Shown here in pieces: positions 62,176 through 64,000 of a stretch of DNA of 64,000 nt (positions are counted from its first letter, which is position 1; every line of letters begins with the position of its first letter). A program made the position numbers and the translations under genes. Below the pieces are notes generated by a model. The model did no database searches. It was not told where the DNA came from and saw only the letters and a program-made list of their open reading frames with translations. This DNA is from Pseudomonadota bacterium (GTDB lineage Bacteria; Desulfobacterota; Desulfobacteria; Desulfobacterales; RPRI01), in NCBI GenBank assembly GCA_018817425.1, contig JAHITX010000004.1, positions 1 through 64,000 of the forward strand, given 5' to 3'.

Positions 62176-63435
62176 TTATCTTCCAAGCTTATCAAAAACT
62201 TCCCAGAAATTCGGAAAAGACTTTTCAACGCACATTTCGTCTTTTATAAAAATGCCCGGGGTTTTAAGCCCTAAAACTGCAAAACTCATAGCAATTCTGT
62301 GGTCATTATAAGTTTCAATATTAGCTCCTGTAGGAGTTCCACCTTTTATCACAAGATCAGAACCTACGGACTTTGCCTCAATTCCTGTTTTTGTAAGTTC
62401 GTTGATAACAGCCGCTAACCGATCGCTCTCTTTAGCTTTTAAATGCTCGACATTTTTTATAACTGTAGTACCATCTGCAAAAGCCGCAACTACAGCAAGA
62501 GTTGGAACCATATCGGGCATATCTGCCATATCCGTTTCAATTCCTATAAGTGATCCGCCCTTAACTGTAATTCCATCGCTTTCAAAATTTACTTTACATC
62601 CCATTTGTTCAAAAAGCCCTGTAAGTTTCAGATCTCCCTGACGGGATTCTTTTGAAATGCCTTTAACTTTTATTTCAGAGCCTGTAATGGCAGCAGCTGC
62701 CCAGAAATAGCCTGCCTGGGAACAATCGGGTTCAACGTAAAAAGAACCGGCCCTGTAAATTTGTTGCCCGGCTATGGTAAATTCGTTATAGCCGTTTCGT
62801 TTAATATCGACTCCCAGTTTTGCCATGATATCAATTGTCATGTCTATATAAGGCTTTGATACAGGCCCTTCTATAACCTTTATTTTTATACCTTCTTGAG
62901 TATAAGGAGAAATTAAAAGAACTGAAGATAGAAACTGGCTGCTGATATTGCATTTAAGTTCAACATAGCCGCCTTTTATTTTTCCGCCTTTAATGGCAAC
63001 AGGCGGGCAGCCGTTGTTATCAATCGAACGGGCTTCTACTCCCAGGCTGCTTAAGCCATCCAGCAAATCCTGAATTGGTCGCTGTGACATGCGCTCTGTT
63101 CCCGTAAGCGTGTACAGGCCATCACCCAGAGCGGCAACACCGGTTAAAAGACGCATGGATGTTCCGGAATTGGATAGATAAATCGGTTTGTCATATGCCT
63201 TAAGAATTCCTTTTGAACCGTGTACTATTACTTCTTTTTCTGAATTTTCAATCTTTATGCCCATAAGGCGCAAGGTTTCAAGAGTTAAAATAGTATCTTC
63301 ACTTTTAAGGCAGTTTTTTAATGTACACCGACCATCCGATAATGCCGAGGCAATCAATAGTCTGTGCGTATAGCTCTTTGAACCCGGCACATCAATTTCG
63401 CATTTATTAACAATTTTAGGATGTATTTCTATCAT
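62176..63435 (-). CDS. aroA: 3-Phosphoshikimate 1-carboxyvinyltransferase (EPSP synthase)
   Basis: This 419-residue enzyme joins PEP to shikimate-3-phosphate. Motifs visible are DVPGSKSYTHRLLIASAL, LSNSGTSMRLLTG and KAKESDRLAAVINEL, with DHRIAMSFAVLGL near the C-terminus. The ATG at 63435 has only a weak GGGA upstream. It is downstream of pheA and upstream of aroC in the same operon. A palindromic repeat (63516-63600) lies in the gap before it. Confidence 0.97.
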   Translation of the reverse strand: MIEIHPKIVNKCEIDVPGSKSYTHRLLIASALSDGRCTLKNCLKSEDTILTLETLRLMGIKIENSEKEVIVHGSKGILKAYDKPIYLSNSGTSMRLLTGVAALGDGLYTLTGTERMSQRPIQDLLDGLSSLGVEARSIDNNGCPPVAIKGGKIKGGYVELKCNISSQFLSSVLLISPYTQEGIKIKVIEGPVSKPYIDMTIDIMAKLGVDIKRNGYNEFTIAGQQIYRAGSFYVEPDCSQAGYFWAAAAITGSEIKVKGISKESRQGDLKLTGLFEQMGCKVNFESDGITVKGGSLIGIETDMADMPDMVPTLAVVAAFADGTTVIKNVEHLKAKESDRLAAVINELTKTGIEAKSVGSDLVIKGGTPTGANIETYNDHRIAMSFAVLGLKTPGIFIKDEMCVEKSFPNFWEVFDKLGR

Positions 63436-63515
63436 GGTTATTGTCCCATTCGACGAATGGAAGGAAAACCCCCGCCTTTAGGCAAAGATTTTAGTTTAAT
63501 ATTATATTTAGCTAA

Positions 63516-63600
63516 AAGGGTTCCAGGGGTCAAGGATTCGAGGGGTCAAACCTTAGATGTATATGAGGTTTCACTTGAATCCTCGGCCCCTGGAACCCTT
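63516..63600. repeat. Palindromic element between pheA and aroA
   Basis: AAGGGTTCCAGGGG (63516-63529) and its exact complement CCCCTGGAACCCTT (63587-63600) bound an 85-bp element with further imperfect pairing of the inner GGATTC/GAATCC pieces. It is similar in style to the repeats at 45-210 and 11942-12079. Confidence 0.65.
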
Positions 63601-63636
63601 GAATCCTTCATTCAATTATAATTATCACTCAATTCA

Positions 63637-64000
63637 CTATATGGTATTTTTTGCCATAGGATATGACCCAAGGCATTTTAGGTAAAGGCAAATCTTGTTC
63701 ATTTTCTTAATCGTAGAAGAAACAACAGGATCATTAATATGTCCTTCGATATCGACAAAGAAAAAATAGCTCCAGTTTTCATGCTTTGTAGGCCTTGACT
63801 CAAGCTTTACCATATTTATCTCTGATTCTGCTATGGGCTTTAATATTTTGTACAAAGCCCCAGAAACATTAGGTGTTACAAACATAATAGAAGTCTTGTC
63901 AACCCCGGTTCTTCTTGTCTCATCTTTTCCTATAACAAGAAACCGTGTAGTATTTCTTGAAACATCTTCAATCTTCGATGCAATTACATGGAGCTTATAG
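63637..64000 (-). CDS. pheA: Prephenate dehydratase (3' part, ACT domain)
   Basis: The frame is open to the window edge, so the gene is partial and its 5' end lies beyond position 64000. The visible part has SKIEDVSRNTTRFLVIG followed by a phenylalanine-binding ACT domain with NVSGALYKILKPIAESEINM, LESRPTKHENWSYFFFVD and ECLGSYPMA-like LKCLGSYP. The enzyme converts prephenate to phenylpyruvate. The N-terminal part may also hold a chorismate mutase domain, which cannot be seen. It is upstream of aroA in the aromatic operon. Confidence 0.93.
   Translation of the reverse strand, partial: YKLHVIASKIEDVSRNTTRFLVIGKDETRRTGVDKTSIMFVTPNVSGALYKILKPIAESEINMVKLESRPTKHENWSYFFFVDIEGHINDPVVSSTIKKMNKICLYLKCLGSYPMAKNTI

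Noticed and set aside
63421-63621. 66-residue frame on the + strand
   Set aside because: Most of it is the translated palindromic repeat at 63516-63600.
1-64000. CRISPR array, tRNA or rRNA genes
   Set aside because: No regular repeat-spacer pattern, tRNA cloverleaf or rRNA-like segment was recognised by reading; a dedicated scan was not possible.

Overview
The window looks like a chromosomal segment of a Gram-negative, AT-rich sulfate-reducing bacterium, most likely Desulfobacterota (Desulfobacterales-like). The main evidence is a complete sulfate-activation and APS-reduction set: sat, aprB-aprA and qmoA-qmoB-qmoC. A large complement of PAS/GAF sensor kinases, response regulators and cyclic-di-GMP proteins, pyruvate phosphate dikinase and a CooC-type ATPase fit the same lifestyle. 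No rRNA, tRNA or CRISPR array was recognised.

Layout. 1-700: gene-free and dense in nested inverted repeats, then a promoter. 697-13738 (+): signalling block with a truncated PAS relic, a Cache/PAS histidine kinase, two HD-GYP response regulators, a triple-receiver hybrid kinase, stand-alone CheR and CheB, and a REC-GGDEF cyclase. 13860-16160: an unrecognised protein and an outer-membrane protein behind a sigma-54-like promoter. 16185-26680 (-): housekeeping run rng, purB, yajC-secD-secF, dprA, topA and a metallo-beta-lactamase-fold protein. 27123-31639 (+): second signalling block with a PAS kinase, a REC-HDOD protein and a REC with degenerate HD-GYP. 31762-37126: two TRL-like lipoproteins, ppdK, a zinc ribbon protein, a stand-alone pyruvate-kinase C-terminal domain and an amidohydrolase. 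37169-43959: an LTA-synthase-like sulfatase facing a decayed IS110 remnant and a four-gene cluster (SGNH hydrolase, carbamoyltransferase, SxtJ-like, DUF5989-like). 44194-48473: a CooC-like ATPase translationally coupled to a Ski2-like helicase, then two orphan genes. 48742-57722: sat (+) converging on qmoCBA and aprAB (-). 58530-60086: a YkgJ-like protein and a short-chain dehydrogenase. 60276-64000 (-): tyrA, aroC, aroA and the 3' end of pheA.

How the genes work together. Sat makes APS, AprBA reduces it to sulfite, and QmoABC passes quinone electrons to AprBA. The two signalling blocks could set cyclic-di-GMP levels and CheB/CheR-type methylation outside a chemotaxis operon, since no chemoreceptor, CheA or CheW is present. 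The aromatic genes cover the steps from shikimate-3-phosphate through chorismate towards phenylalanine and tyrosine. The least understood assemblies are the carbamoyltransferase/SxtJ/DUF5989/SGNH cluster, the CooC-helicase pair, and several families of palindromic repeats. One repeat ends the truncated kinase gene, and another covers an apparent start of cheB.
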